A stretch of 64,000 nt of DNA from CAMAVH01 sp046297835 (GTDB lineage Bacteria > Pseudomonadota > Alphaproteobacteria > SMXQ01). The notes beneath the pieces were generated by a model that ran no database searches, was not told where the DNA came from, and saw nothing but the letters and a program-made list of their open reading frames with translations. Below, in pieces: positions 8,410 through 16,976 of this stretch (position 1 is its first letter; each line of letters begins with the position of its first letter). Made by a program: the position numbers and the translations under genes. The stretch spans positions 1 through 64,000 of the forward strand of contig JBKBHI010000008.1 of NCBI GenBank assembly GCA_046297835.1, in the 5' to 3' direction.

Positions 8410-9366
8410 CTACTTCTTGATCTTATCCAGCTCCGCCGACAGCTCCGGCAGCACCTTGAACAGGTCGCCGACGATGCCGTAGTCGGCGACTTGGAACATA
8501 GGCGCTTCCTCGTCCTTGTTGATGGCGACGATGGTCTTGCTGTCCTTCATGCCGGCGAGATGCTGGATCGCGCCGGAGATGCCGACGGCGATGTAGAGCT
8601 CGGGCGCGACGATCTTTCCGGTCTGGCCGACCTGGAAATCGTTGGGCTTGAAGCCGGCGTCCACCGCCGCGCGGCTCGCGCCGACGGCCGCGCCGAGCTT
8701 GTCGGCGATCTCCTCGATCATCACGAAGTTCTCGCCCGACTGCATGCCCCGGCCGCCGGAAACGATGATCTTGGCGGCGGTCAGCTCGGGCCGCTCCGAC
8801 TTGGAAATCTCCGCCCCTTGGTGCGTCGCCAGCGTCGTCGGGGCCGGGGCCGTCACGTTCTCGATGGCCGCCGCGCCATCCGCCACGGCCGCCTTCTCGA
8901 AGGCGGTGCCGCGCACGGTGACGAACTTGATCGCGTCCTTGCTCTGCACGGTCGCCAGCGCGTTGCCGGCGTAGGTCGGGCGCACGAACGTGTCCGCCGC
9001 GATCACCGCGATGGCGTCGGAAATCTGCTGGCTGTCGCATAAGGCGGCGGCGCGCGGGAGCAGATTCTTGCCGTAGGTGGTCGCCGGGGTCAGCACATGG
9101 CTGTAATCCTTGGCCAGCGCCACGACGAGGGCGGCGACATCCTCGGCCAGCGGGGCGGCGAACTGCGGCGCGTCAGCCAGTTTGACCTTGGCGATGCCGG
9201 GGATCTTGGCGGCCATCTCGGCGGCGGGCTTGGCGTTCGATCCGGCGATCAGCAGATGCACCTCGCCCGCGCCCTTCTCGGCCAGTTGCTTGGCCGCCGT
9301 GATGGTGGCGAGGGTGGCGGGGCTCAGGGCCGTGTTGTCGTGTTCGGCGACGATGAGGACGGTCAT
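8410..9366 (-). CDS. etfA: Electron transfer flavoprotein alpha subunit
   Basis: The 318-residue FAD-binding subunit of electron transfer flavoprotein, which accepts electrons from flavin dehydrogenases and passes them to ETF-quinone oxidoreductase. The C-terminal FAD domain shows SGGRGMQSGENF, VGASRAAVDAGF, QVGQTGKIVAPELYIA and GISGAIQHLAGM. Its ATG overlaps the etfB stop (TGATG on the minus strand at 9364-9368). It is the last gene of an operon that starts at pyrC, followed by a terminator. No acyl-CoA dehydrogenase is encoded in the window, so its donor here is open; the TcuA-like flavoprotein upstream is one candidate. Confidence 0.97.
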   Translation of the reverse strand: MTVLIVAEHDNTALSPATLATITAAKQLAEKGAGEVHLLIAGSNAKPAAEMAAKIPGIAKVKLADAPQFAAPLAEDVAALVVALAKDYSHVLTPATTYGKNLLPRAAALCDSQQISDAIAVIAADTFVRPTYAGNALATVQSKDAIKFVTVRGTAFEKAAVADGAAAIENVTAPAPTTLATHQGAEISKSERPELTAAKIIVSGGRGMQSGENFVMIEEIADKLGAAVGASRAAVDAGFKPNDFQVGQTGKIVAPELYIAVGISGAIQHLAGMKDSKTIVAINKDEEAPMFQVADYGIVGDLFKVLPELSAELDKIKK

Positions 9367-10112
9367 CAGATCACTCCCGCGTCATGCAGCTTGGCGACCA
9401 GTTCGGCCGCGGATTCGACCTTCACGCCGGCCGAGCGCTTGGGCGGCTCCTCGACCTTGAGCACCGTCAAGCGCGGCGAAACGTCCACACCGAGCGCCTC
9501 GGGCGTCATCGGCTCGATCGGCTTTTTCTTGGCCTTCATGATGTTGGGCAAGGACGCGTAGCGCGGTTCGTTCAGGCGCAGGTCCGTCGTCACCACCGCC
9601 GGCAGCTTGACGCCGACCTTCTCCAACCCGCCGTCGATCTCGCGCGTCACCGTGGCGCTCTCGCCGGCAATCTCGATCTTGGAGGCGAAGGTCGCCTGCG
9701 GCCAGTTCAGGAGCGCCGCCAGCATCTGGCCGGTCTGGTTGCAATCGTCGTCGATCGCCTGCTTGCCGAGGATTACCAGGCCCGGGGCCTCTTTTTCGAT
9801 CACGGCTTTGAGCAGCTTGGCGACCGCCAGCGGCTCCAGCGCGGCGTCGCTCAAGACATGCACGCCGCGATCCGCGCCCATGGCCAGCGCCGTGCGGATC
9901 GTCTCGGTCGCGCCCTGCGGGCCGGCCGACACCACCACCACCTCGTCCGCGCCGCCCGCTTCCTTGATCCGCAGCGCCTCTTCCACCGCGATCTCGCAGA
10001 ACGGGTTCATCGCCATCTTGACGTTCGCCATCTCGACGCCCGTCCCGTCCGACTTCACCCGGACCTTCACGTTCGCGTCGATCACGCGTTTCACGGCCAC
10101 CAAAATCTTCAT
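9366..10112 (-). CDS. etfB: Electron transfer flavoprotein beta subunit
   Basis: The 248-residue AMP-binding beta subunit, beginning MKILVAVKRVIDANVKVRV, with the characteristic NPFCEIAVEEALRIKE and the GVHVLSD, KQAIDDDCNQTG (AMP/recognition loop region) segments. Together with EtfA it forms the soluble one-electron carrier. It starts nine bases after the 329-residue protein gene ends and overlaps etfA, so it belongs to the same operon. Length and motifs are normal. Confidence 0.97.
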   Translation of the reverse strand: MKILVAVKRVIDANVKVRVKSDGTGVEMANVKMAMNPFCEIAVEEALRIKEAGGADEVVVVSAGPQGATETIRTALAMGADRGVHVLSDAALEPLAVAKLLKAVIEKEAPGLVILGKQAIDDDCNQTGQMLAALLNWPQATFASKIEIAGESATVTREIDGGLEKVGVKLPAVVTTDLRLNEPRYASLPNIMKAKKKPIEPMTPEALGVDVSPRLTVLKVEEPPKRSAGVKVESAAELVAKLHDAGVI

Positions 10113-10121
10113 CTGCTTATC

Positions 10122-11111
10122 CTAAAGCTTGAACAGTTCGTGCGTGGATTTGACGAACAAATCCTCGGTCGTCAGCTTGCGCGTCGTCATGCCCTGCTCG
10201 AAGGCGTAGCGCGTCATCGCCTCCAGCTCGGCGGCGTTCTCCTTGACACCGTAGCGCCAGAAGTCCCGTCCCATCAAGGCGCGCGCCCGCTCCAATTCGT
10301 CAACCGGCCAGGGCAGCGTGGTGAACAAATGGCCGACCTTCTCCATGTCGCGGTAGCACCATTCCTTCGCTTTCACGAAGGCGTTGTAGACGTTCACCGG
10401 CAGCCAGGGGTGCCGTTCCACCAGCTCCTTCTTGATGCCGACCAGATGCATGATCGGGAAGATGCCGGTTTTCTTGAAATAGGCTTCCTCGGTGGCGCGG
10501 TAGTCGGGGAACAGGCGCTTGACCCCCGGATTCTTGCCGAAGCAGGAGGGCGCGCGGGCGGTCAGCAGCGCGTCGATCTTGCCGGCGTCGAGCAGGCCGG
10601 CCAGCGTCTCGCTATTGTCGATCGGTTTCACTTCGACGCCGCCGGGCAGCTCCAACTGCACGAAGGGCGTGCGCCCGCCCTCCTCCAGCCCGCCAGTGCG
10701 CCATTTCATGTCGGCCGGTTTGACGCCGTATTCGTCCTGCAGGATGCCGCGCATCCACAGGCCGACGGTCATCTGATATTCCGGGATGCCGACGACCTTG
10801 CCCTTGAGATCGGCCGGGCTGGCGATGCCCTTATCCGTGCGGATGTAGATCGACGAATGGCGGAACATGCGCGACAGGAACACGGGGATCGCCACGAAGG
10901 GGCTGCCGGCGCGCGACACCTGCGTCATGTAGCTCGACATGGACAGCTCGCTAACGTCGAACTCCTGATATTTGAAGCTGCGATGAAACGCCTCTTCCGG
11001 CGACATGGCGACGGGATAGACCTCGCAGCCGTCGATCCCGACATTGCCGTCGAACAGGCGGCGCGTGCGGTCGTAGTCGGTGCAGGCGAGATTGAGGCGC
11101 ACTTTCGTCAT
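10122..11111 (-). CDS. 4,5-dihydroxyphthalate decarboxylase-like / NMT1-like protein, copy 2
   Basis: 329 residues, starting MTKVRLNLACTDYDRTRRLF, with no signal peptide. It shares with the copies at 1479 and 20839 the FRHSSIYIR and LKGKVVGIPEYQ segments and the GIFPIMHLVGIKKELVERHPW block. It lies between pyrD and etfB with 11 and 9 base gaps, so it is co-expressed with a cyclic amidohydrolase, an amidase and flavoproteins. That context favours an enzymatic role, for example decarboxylation of a ring acid, over uptake. This is inference; no activity is shown by the sequence. Confidence 0.75.
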   Translation of the reverse strand: MTKVRLNLACTDYDRTRRLFDGNVGIDGCEVYPVAMSPEEAFHRSFKYQEFDVSELSMSSYMTQVSRAGSPFVAIPVFLSRMFRHSSIYIRTDKGIASPADLKGKVVGIPEYQMTVGLWMRGILQDEYGVKPADMKWRTGGLEEGGRTPFVQLELPGGVEVKPIDNSETLAGLLDAGKIDALLTARAPSCFGKNPGVKRLFPDYRATEEAYFKKTGIFPIMHLVGIKKELVERHPWLPVNVYNAFVKAKEWCYRDMEKVGHLFTTLPWPVDELERARALMGRDFWRYGVKENAAELEAMTRYAFEQGMTTRKLTTEDLFVKSTHELFKL

Positions 11112-11122
11112 GTTCTGCCTTG

Positions 11123-12187
11123 CTACTTTTTATGATCGGCGCCGACCGCGTCGGCCAGGCGCGCGAATCCGTCGGCGCGCAGATGCGCGGCGAGATCGCG
11201 CTTGATCGCCACGACCAGTTCGGGGCCGTGGAACACCAGCGCGGAATAAAGCTGCACCAGCGACGCGCCGGCGCGGATGGCGCGGTAGGCGTCGCTGCCG
11301 TTCATGATGCCGCCGCAGCCGACGATGGGCACGCGGCCGCCGAGCGCCTTGTACATCTCGCCGATGCACCAGCGCGCCTTGTCGGTGAGCGGCTTGCCCG
11401 AGAGGCCGCCGGCCTCCGGCGCTTGCGCGCTTTTCAGATGCGCCGGCCGGTCGATGGTGGTGTTGCCGATGATCAGCCCGTCCACCTTGGTCTCCAGCGC
11501 CACCTGGGCGATGTCCTCGATGGCGATGGCGTCGAGATCGGGGCCGACCTTGGCGAACAACGGCGGCGCTTTTTGCCCTGCGGGAATCGCCTCGGCGCGC
11601 GCGGCGAGCACGCGGGTCAGCAGATCCTTCAGCTCGGCCTTGCCTTGTAGGTTGCGCAGGCCCGGCGTGTTCGGCGAGGAGATGTTGCACACCAGATAAT
11701 CGGCGTAGTTCGCGACCGCCTTGATGCCGATGGCGTAGTCCGCCGCGCCGTCCACCGTGTCGCGGTTCTTGCCGACGTTCGCGCCGAAGATGCCGTTCCG
11801 CTTGCGCGCCTTGACGCGCGCGAGATACGGCTCCAACCCGCCGCTGTTGAAGCCGAGGCGGTTGATGACGCCCTCATCCTCTTCCAGGCGGAACAGGCGC
11901 GGCTTGGGATTGCCGGGCTGCGGCTTGGGCGTGACAGTGCCCGCCTCGGCGAAGCCGAAGCCGAGCGCGAGCATGGCGTCGGGCACTTCCGCGCCCTTGT
12001 CGAAGCCGGCGGCGACGCCGACCGGGTTGGGGAATTTGAGGCCCAGAACCTCGGTCGCCAGGATCGGATCGTCCGGCTCGCTGCGGCGTCCGCCGAGGCC
12101 GAGCTTCAAACCGACGATGGCCAGCCGATGCGCCGTCTCGGGCGAGAACAGATTGAGCAGCGGGCGAACGGCGCGATAGGGGATCAT
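11123..12187 (-). CDS. pyrD: Dihydroorotate dehydrogenase (quinone), class 2
   Basis: A 354-residue FMN enzyme oxidising dihydroorotate to orotate with transfer to quinone, in pyrimidine synthesis. Class 2 features are the N-terminal membrane-associated extension (YRAVRPLLNLFSPETAHRLA) and VCNISSPNTPGLRNLQ with the catalytic Ser. FMN-site segments GVAAGFDKGAEV, GANVGKNRDT and VGCGGIMNGSDAYRAI are also present. ATG at 12187. It sits inside an operon of catabolic-type genes together with pyrC, which is unusual for a biosynthetic enzyme. All catalytic motifs look intact, so a normal biosynthetic role is the default. Confidence 0.95.
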   Translation of the reverse strand: MIPYRAVRPLLNLFSPETAHRLAIVGLKLGLGGRRSEPDDPILATEVLGLKFPNPVGVAAGFDKGAEVPDAMLALGFGFAEAGTVTPKPQPGNPKPRLFRLEEDEGVINRLGFNSGGLEPYLARVKARKRNGIFGANVGKNRDTVDGAADYAIGIKAVANYADYLVCNISSPNTPGLRNLQGKAELKDLLTRVLAARAEAIPAGQKAPPLFAKVGPDLDAIAIEDIAQVALETKVDGLIIGNTTIDRPAHLKSAQAPEAGGLSGKPLTDKARWCIGEMYKALGGRVPIVGCGGIMNGSDAYRAIRAGASLVQLYSALVFHGPELVVAIKRDLAAHLRADGFARLADAVGADHKK

Positions 12188-12216
12188 GCGGGGACGGGCT
12201 TTTTGCTGTTGGCGGC

Positions 12217-12831
12217 TCAGGGCGCTTTGCCGAAGGCGCGCAAGATAGCGTTCCGCAGCGCCCTGAAGAACAGGGAAAACCCGGAGATCGGCGCGGCCGG
12301 CGGCGGCACGTAGCGCGCCGCCTCGGGCACCGGCTCGCCGGGCGCGGTCTCCGCCGCGACGACGGTGTTGGCCGCCATATCGTGCGCCAGCATCGCCTTC
12401 AGATTGTCGGCGAACTGGCCGACCATCATCGAAGCCATGTCCTGGATCATGCCGGCGCCGCGGCCATATTGCGCCACCGCGCCCGACAGCATCAGATCGG
12501 TGTCGATCAGCACCTGCGAGCCTTCCGGCGCGGGCTCGATGCGGAACACGGCGGTGGCGTTCGCGCCGCCCCGGCCCTTCGAATCCGTGCCCGACGCCTT
12601 CACCCGCGCGGTGCGCGCCGCCTCGTTCAGCTCCTCGAACTTCACCTGGCCGTTGAAGGCGAGCGCCACGGGGCCGAGCTTGACGGAAATCTTGCCCTTG
12701 TAGGTGGTCGGATCGACCACCTGGGTCAGCTCCGCGCCCGGCATGCAGGGCGCGATGCGCTCGATGTCCATGAGCAGCGTCCACGCCTCGGCGGGCGCAA
12801 GCGGCACGGTGAAAGAGCTGTGCAAGTCCAT
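12217..12831 (-). CDS. CoxG-family SRPBCC protein
   Basis: A 204-residue protein of the CoxG (carbon monoxide dehydrogenase subunit G) family, START/SRPBCC fold. It begins MDLHSSFTVPLAPAEAWTLLMDIERIAPCMPGAE, the family signature. The C-terminal tail has a Pro-rich linker and the amphipathic FSLFFRALRNAILRAFGK, which could attach to membrane. CoxG proteins are usually encoded with Mo hydroxylases and thought to anchor or mature them. Here it lies between the amidase and pyrD, apart from both Mo hydroxylase operons in the window. Confidence 0.88.
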   Translation of the reverse strand: MDLHSSFTVPLAPAEAWTLLMDIERIAPCMPGAELTQVVDPTTYKGKISVKLGPVALAFNGQVKFEELNEAARTARVKASGTDSKGRGGANATAVFRIEPAPEGSQVLIDTDLMLSGAVAQYGRGAGMIQDMASMMVGQFADNLKAMLAHDMAANTVVAAETAPGEPVPEAARYVPPPAAPISGFSLFFRALRNAILRAFGKAP

Positions 12832-12846
12832 CAGCGATACTCCAGT

Positions 12847-14148
12847 CTAACGGGCGGGGCCGAGCGTCTCGGCGACCCAGCGCGACGCGGCGAACAGCTT
12901 GCCGTCCTGCCACATGGGGGCGATCAATTGGATCGAGATCGGCAGGCCGTGCGGGCCTTTGTGCGTCGGCAGGCTCATGCTCGGCGCGTGCAGCATGGTC
13001 CAGAACGATTGGAAGCGCGTGTCGCCGGTCCAGGCCAGCCCTTCCGGCGCTTCGCCCGGCACGCAGGGCGCGAGCAGGATGTCGTAATCGGCGATGATCG
13101 CGTTCAGCCACGCGCGGCAATGGGCGGTGGCGACGGCGGCCTTCACATAGTCGCCGTAGGCCATGGCCTGGCCCTTGCGCACGATCTCCGACAATTTCGG
13201 GCTGATCATGTCGGCGTGCGCGGCCCATTCGACGGCCATGGAGCGCGCGCGCTCGTAATTGTTGATGGCGTCGCGCGCTTCGGCGAGCGCGTCGAAATCC
13301 GCCGGCAGCACAAGCTCGGAGACCTTTGCGCCGGCCTGGGCGAGCCGCGCGGCGGCATCCTCGACCGCTTCGACGGTGGCGGGCTCGGCGGTGGTCCAGA
13401 GCGGCGTGCGGCACAGACCGACGCGCGGCTTGGGCATCGTCTCGGTGGAGGAGTCGCGATGGAGCAGCGCGGCGGCGACCAGCTCGACCGAATCGACGTC
13501 GCGGCCCAAGAGGCCCACCGTGTCGAGCGTCTCGGCGGCGAGCTTCAATCCGGCGCGGCTGATCGCGCCATAGGTCGGCTTGTAGCCGACGATGCCGCAG
13601 AAGGATGACGGGCGATGGATCGAGCCGCCGGTCTGGGTGCCGAAAGCGACCGGGCATTGGCCGGCGGCGACAGCGGCCGCCGAACCGGACGACGAGCCGC
13701 CCGGCGTGCGCTTGGCATCGAACGGATTAGTCGTCGGGCCGGGCGCGACGCCGGCGAATTCCGCCGTCACCGTCTTGCCCAGCATCAGCGCGCCGGCGCG
13801 GCGCGCTTCGGCGACCGAGGCGGCGTCGATGGCGGGGCGATGGCCCTTGTAGATCGGCGAGCCCATCTCGGTCGGCATGTCGGCCGTGTCGAACACGTCC
13901 TTGATGCCGATGGGCAGGCCATGCAGCGCGCCTTTCGCGCCCGCCTTGTCCAGCGCCTTGGCCTGGCGCAGCACCAGATCGGGATCGAAGAAGCTCCAGG
14001 CCTGCAAGACCGGTTCGCGCGCCTCGACGCTCTCGATGCAGCTTCTAGCGACGGCTTCGACCGTGAGATCGCCACGCGCCACGCGGCGCACGATCTCGCG
14101 CGCGGGCAGCGCGGAGATCGGCGTCGTCGTGGTGGCGGAAGCCGGCAC
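12847..14148 (-). CDS. Amidase-signature family hydrolase
   Basis: A 433-residue amidase of the Ser-cisSer-Lys family. The catalytic Lys lies in LPIGIKDV (K83). The Gly/Ser loop is GGSSSGSAAAVAAG (about 150-163), and the nucleophilic Ser is in QTGGSIHRP (S176), where the common D before TGGS is Q. Members hydrolyse amides, carbamates or allophanate-like compounds; specificity cannot be read. It starts three bases after the flavoprotein gene ends. Its place after a dihydroorotase suggests sequential opening and deamidation of a cyclic amide, which is inference. Confidence 0.9.
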   Translation of the reverse strand: MPASATTTTPISALPAREIVRRVARGDLTVEAVARSCIESVEAREPVLQAWSFFDPDLVLRQAKALDKAGAKGALHGLPIGIKDVFDTADMPTEMGSPIYKGHRPAIDAASVAEARRAGALMLGKTVTAEFAGVAPGPTTNPFDAKRTPGGSSSGSAAAVAAGQCPVAFGTQTGGSIHRPSSFCGIVGYKPTYGAISRAGLKLAAETLDTVGLLGRDVDSVELVAAALLHRDSSTETMPKPRVGLCRTPLWTTAEPATVEAVEDAAARLAQAGAKVSELVLPADFDALAEARDAINNYERARSMAVEWAAHADMISPKLSEIVRKGQAMAYGDYVKAAVATAHCRAWLNAIIADYDILLAPCVPGEAPEGLAWTGDTRFQSFWTMLHAPSMSLPTHKGPHGLPISIQLIAPMWQDGKLFAASRWVAETLGPAR

Positions 14149-14151
14149 GAG

Positions 14152-15636
14152 TTACTGCTTCGCGGCCTGGCCGGCGGAGGTTCCGGCGATGCGGCCGAAC
14201 ACCGAGCCCGAGGTGAGGCCCGAGCCGCCCGGATAGTTGAAGTAGAACAGGCCGCCGACCATCTCGCCCGCGGCATAGAGGCCGGGGATCGGCTGCATGT
14301 CCATGTTCATCACTTCCGCGTCGGTGGTGATGCGCACGCCACCGAAGGTGAAGGTGATGCCGCAGGTGACGGCGTAAGCCTCGAACGGGCCGTCCTCGAT
14401 GGTGTTGGCCCAGTTGGTCTTGTTGATCGCCAGGCCCTTGGTGCCGCGGCCGTCCTTGACGTTCGGGTTGAAGGTTTTGTCCTTCATCACGGCGGCATTG
14501 TACTCTTTCACCGTCTTGAGGAATTCCTCGGCGTTGACGCCTTCCAGCTTGGAGGCGAGCTCCTCGATGGTGTTGGCGCGCACCTTGGTGACCTGCTTGA
14601 TCTTATATTCGTCGCGCAGCATCGGGATGATCTTGCTGTCGAAAATCTGCCAGGCGAACTGGCCCGGCTGCTCCAGCACCATGCGGCCGTATTTGGCGTA
14701 GGTGTAGTTGCGGAAGTCCGCGCCTTCGTCGAGGAAACGCTTGCCGGTGGCGTTGACCATGATCGACAGCGGATAGGAATATTTCTGGAACTGGTCGCCG
14801 ACGGCGAGATCGCCGAACTCCGGCGCGTTCAATTCCCAACCGACCGCGTGGCAGCCCGACCATTGGCCGTAGGGGCTGGCGCCGATGTCGAGCGCCATCT
14901 TCAGGCCGTCGCCCTGGTTGAAGCGCGAGCCGCGCACCTTGGCGACATCCCAGCCCGGGCCGAGATAGCGCGTGCGCATCTCGGTGTTGGCTTCGAAGCC
15001 GCCGCAGGCGAGCACGACGGACTTGGCCTTCATTTCCTCGACCTTGCCGTTCCGGCGGACTTTGACGCCCGAGACCCGCACGCCGTCATAGATCAGTTCG
15101 AGCACGCGCGTCTCGTAGAGCACCTCGACGCCGGCCTTCTTGGCCGACGCGGTCCACATGTCGATCAGGCCGGGACCGCCGCCGACGGCTTCGAGCGTCA
15201 GGCCGCCCCAGAACTTGAACTTGCCGTCGATCTTGTAGGCCTGCCGGCCGAAGATCGGCACGAAGCGGATGCCGTTGCCCTGCATCCATTTCAGCGCTTC
15301 GAAGCTTTTGGTGACGAGCAGCTCGACCAGGTTCGGGTCGGCGCGATATTGCGTGACGCGCGCCATGTCGTCGAAGAACTGGTCCTGCGTGTAAGTGCCG
15401 AAGTCGCTGTTGGCGACCTCCTGGTCCGACAGGTCGGGCACCAGCGAGCGGATGTCGTCGACGCCGTTATAGACGACGCGCATCGCGCCCGAGGTGAAGC
15501 GGCTGTTGCCGCCGCATTCGTCCTCTGGCGCGGCCTCGAGGATGCGCACGCTGGCGCCCTGCTCCTTGGCGGCAATGGCGGCGCAAAAAGCGGCGTTGCC
15601 GCCGCCGACCACGATCACGTCAACTTGCTCGGTCAT
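14152..15636 (-). CDS. FAD-dependent tricarballylate dehydrogenase-like flavoprotein (TcuA-like)
   Basis: A 494-residue flavoprotein of the fumarate reductase/succinate dehydrogenase flavoprotein superfamily, closest by pattern to TcuA. It has VDVIVVGGGNAAFCAAIAAK for FAD, CGGNSRFTSGAMR after it, and a C-terminal GLYAAGEMVGGLFYFNYPGG...SGSVFGRIAG block. I chose ATG 15636 because GGAAGGGAC lies just upstream on the minus strand. No TcuB partner is encoded nearby; the etfBA genes of the operon might serve as electron acceptor instead. The substrate may be an unsaturated or saturated carboxylic acid. Confidence 0.85.
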   Translation of the reverse strand: MTEQVDVIVVGGGNAAFCAAIAAKEQGASVRILEAAPEDECGGNSRFTSGAMRVVYNGVDDIRSLVPDLSDQEVANSDFGTYTQDQFFDDMARVTQYRADPNLVELLVTKSFEALKWMQGNGIRFVPIFGRQAYKIDGKFKFWGGLTLEAVGGGPGLIDMWTASAKKAGVEVLYETRVLELIYDGVRVSGVKVRRNGKVEEMKAKSVVLACGGFEANTEMRTRYLGPGWDVAKVRGSRFNQGDGLKMALDIGASPYGQWSGCHAVGWELNAPEFGDLAVGDQFQKYSYPLSIMVNATGKRFLDEGADFRNYTYAKYGRMVLEQPGQFAWQIFDSKIIPMLRDEYKIKQVTKVRANTIEELASKLEGVNAEEFLKTVKEYNAAVMKDKTFNPNVKDGRGTKGLAINKTNWANTIEDGPFEAYAVTCGITFTFGGVRITTDAEVMNMDMQPIPGLYAAGEMVGGLFYFNYPGGSGLTSGSVFGRIAGTSAGQAAKQ

Positions 15637-15721
15637 ATGTCCCTTCCGTGCCGGCCTTGCGCCGGTTGTCAAACGTCACGCCGCGCAATGCCGTTACGGC
15701 ATCGCCGGCCCCTACTCCAAA

Positions 15722-16819
15722 CTATTTGCAGCCACAGGTCGCCGAATGGACGTGCTTCTCGCGATCGGCGAGCTTGCGCGCCACGACCTTCCATTCGATC
15801 GTCTCGCCGCCGCGATAGATCAGCGCCTTCTCCTCCGGCCCGTCGACCTTCATCTCCTCCGGCGCGGTCCATTCCTCCAGCGCCAGGGTGATGGTGTCCT
15901 CGTTCGGCGTCAGGCCGTAATGCTTCGGGCCGTTGAGGCTGGCGAATTTCTCGAGCTGGTCGAGCTTGCCTTCCTTGGCGAAGGTCTTGGCGTAGCTCTC
16001 GATGGCGACCGGCGCGTTGAACAGGCCGGCCGCGCCCGTCACCGCCAGCTTCTTGGCCACCGGATGCGGCGCCGAATCGGTGCCGAGCCAGAACTTGCCG
16101 TCGCCGGATGTCGCCGCCTCGACCAGCGCCTTGCGGTCGTCCTCGGTCTTGATGACGGGCATGCAATACATGTAGGGCTTGAGACCCCAACCGAGCCAGT
16201 CGGTGCGGTTGAGCAGCAGATGATAGGGCGTGATCGTGCCGCCGAGCTGCGGCGATTTCTCGCGCACGAAATCGACGCCGATGCGAGAGGAGACGTGCTC
16301 CAGCACCACGCGCAGCTTCGGGAAGCTTTTCAGCAGCGGCTCCAGGCGGCGCTCGATGAACACGGCCTCGCGGTCGAAGATGTCGACCTCGGGATCGACC
16401 TCCTCGCCGTGGATCAGCAGCGTCAGGCCGATCTTCTCCATCCGCTCAAACACTTTCCAGGCTTTGCGGATGTCGGTGACGCCATAAGCCGAGTTGGTCG
16501 TGGCGTTGGCCGGATAGAGCTTCACCGCGGTGAAGACCTTGTCGCGATGGCCCGCTTCGATCTCGTCGGGGTTCGTGTCGTCGGTCAGGTAGCAGGTCAT
16601 CAGCGGCTCGAAGGTCGAGCCTTCGGGCAGCGCCGCCATGATGCGCCCGCGATAGGCGATGGCGTCCTTCACGGTGAGGACCGGCGGCAGCAGGTTCGGC
16701 ATGATGATGGCGCGGCCGAAATTATGCGCCGTGAAGGGCAGCGCCGCCTTCAGCATCGCGCCGTCGCGTACATGCAGATGCCAGTCGTCGGGCTTGCGGA
16801 TGGTGATGGACTGACTCAT
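15722..16819 (-). CDS. pyrC: Dihydroorotase, class II
   Basis: A 365-residue zinc amidohydrolase closing carbamoylaspartate to dihydroorotate. It has DWHLHVRDGAML for the first metal ligands, AVKLYPANATTNS with the carboxylated Lys, and the His-bearing LIHGEE and LEHVSS. A late FWLGTDSAPHP carries the catalytic Asp. These match E. coli-type PyrC closely. ATG 16819 is used because GGGA lies six bases upstream; an in-frame TTG at 16834 has no such site. It is the first gene of the operon running to etfA, with 85 bases before the flavoprotein gene. A 41-bp dyad lies upstream. Confidence 0.95.
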   Translation of the reverse strand: MSQSITIRKPDDWHLHVRDGAMLKAALPFTAHNFGRAIIMPNLLPPVLTVKDAIAYRGRIMAALPEGSTFEPLMTCYLTDDTNPDEIEAGHRDKVFTAVKLYPANATTNSAYGVTDIRKAWKVFERMEKIGLTLLIHGEEVDPEVDIFDREAVFIERRLEPLLKSFPKLRVVLEHVSSRIGVDFVREKSPQLGGTITPYHLLLNRTDWLGWGLKPYMYCMPVIKTEDDRKALVEAATSGDGKFWLGTDSAPHPVAKKLAVTGAAGLFNAPVAIESYAKTFAKEGKLDQLEKFASLNGPKHYGLTPNEDTITLALEEWTAPEEMKVDGPEEKALIYRGGETIEWKVVARKLADREKHVHSATCGCK

Positions 16820-16890
16820 CGGAAATCCCGTCAAAACCTGCGATTCGGCCGAATAGCGCCTCGATAAAAGCTAGAAGATTAGACTGCGCC

Positions 16891-16931
16891 ACTGTTCCAA
16901 AATCAAGGGTAATTCCCATTTTTTGAACAGT
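16891..16931. promoter_or_regulatory. 41-bp dyad ACTGT-N31-ACAGT upstream of pyrC operon
   Basis: ACTGTTC (16891-16897) and GAACAGT (16925-16931) are inverted copies. Inside them AAAA and TTTT pair, and GGGTAATTCCC (16907-16917) is a nested palindrome. It sits 72 bases upstream of the pyrC ATG. The same ACTGT...ACAGT ends at the same 41-base span occur at 25947-25987 before the second Mo hydroxylase operon. It is a likely operator, perhaps of the XRE regulator encoded next to it. Confidence 0.65.
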
Positions 16932-16976
16932 CCGCGCCCGCAGATCGCTCTGCGAAACGCAGTTACCCGCCGCCCG

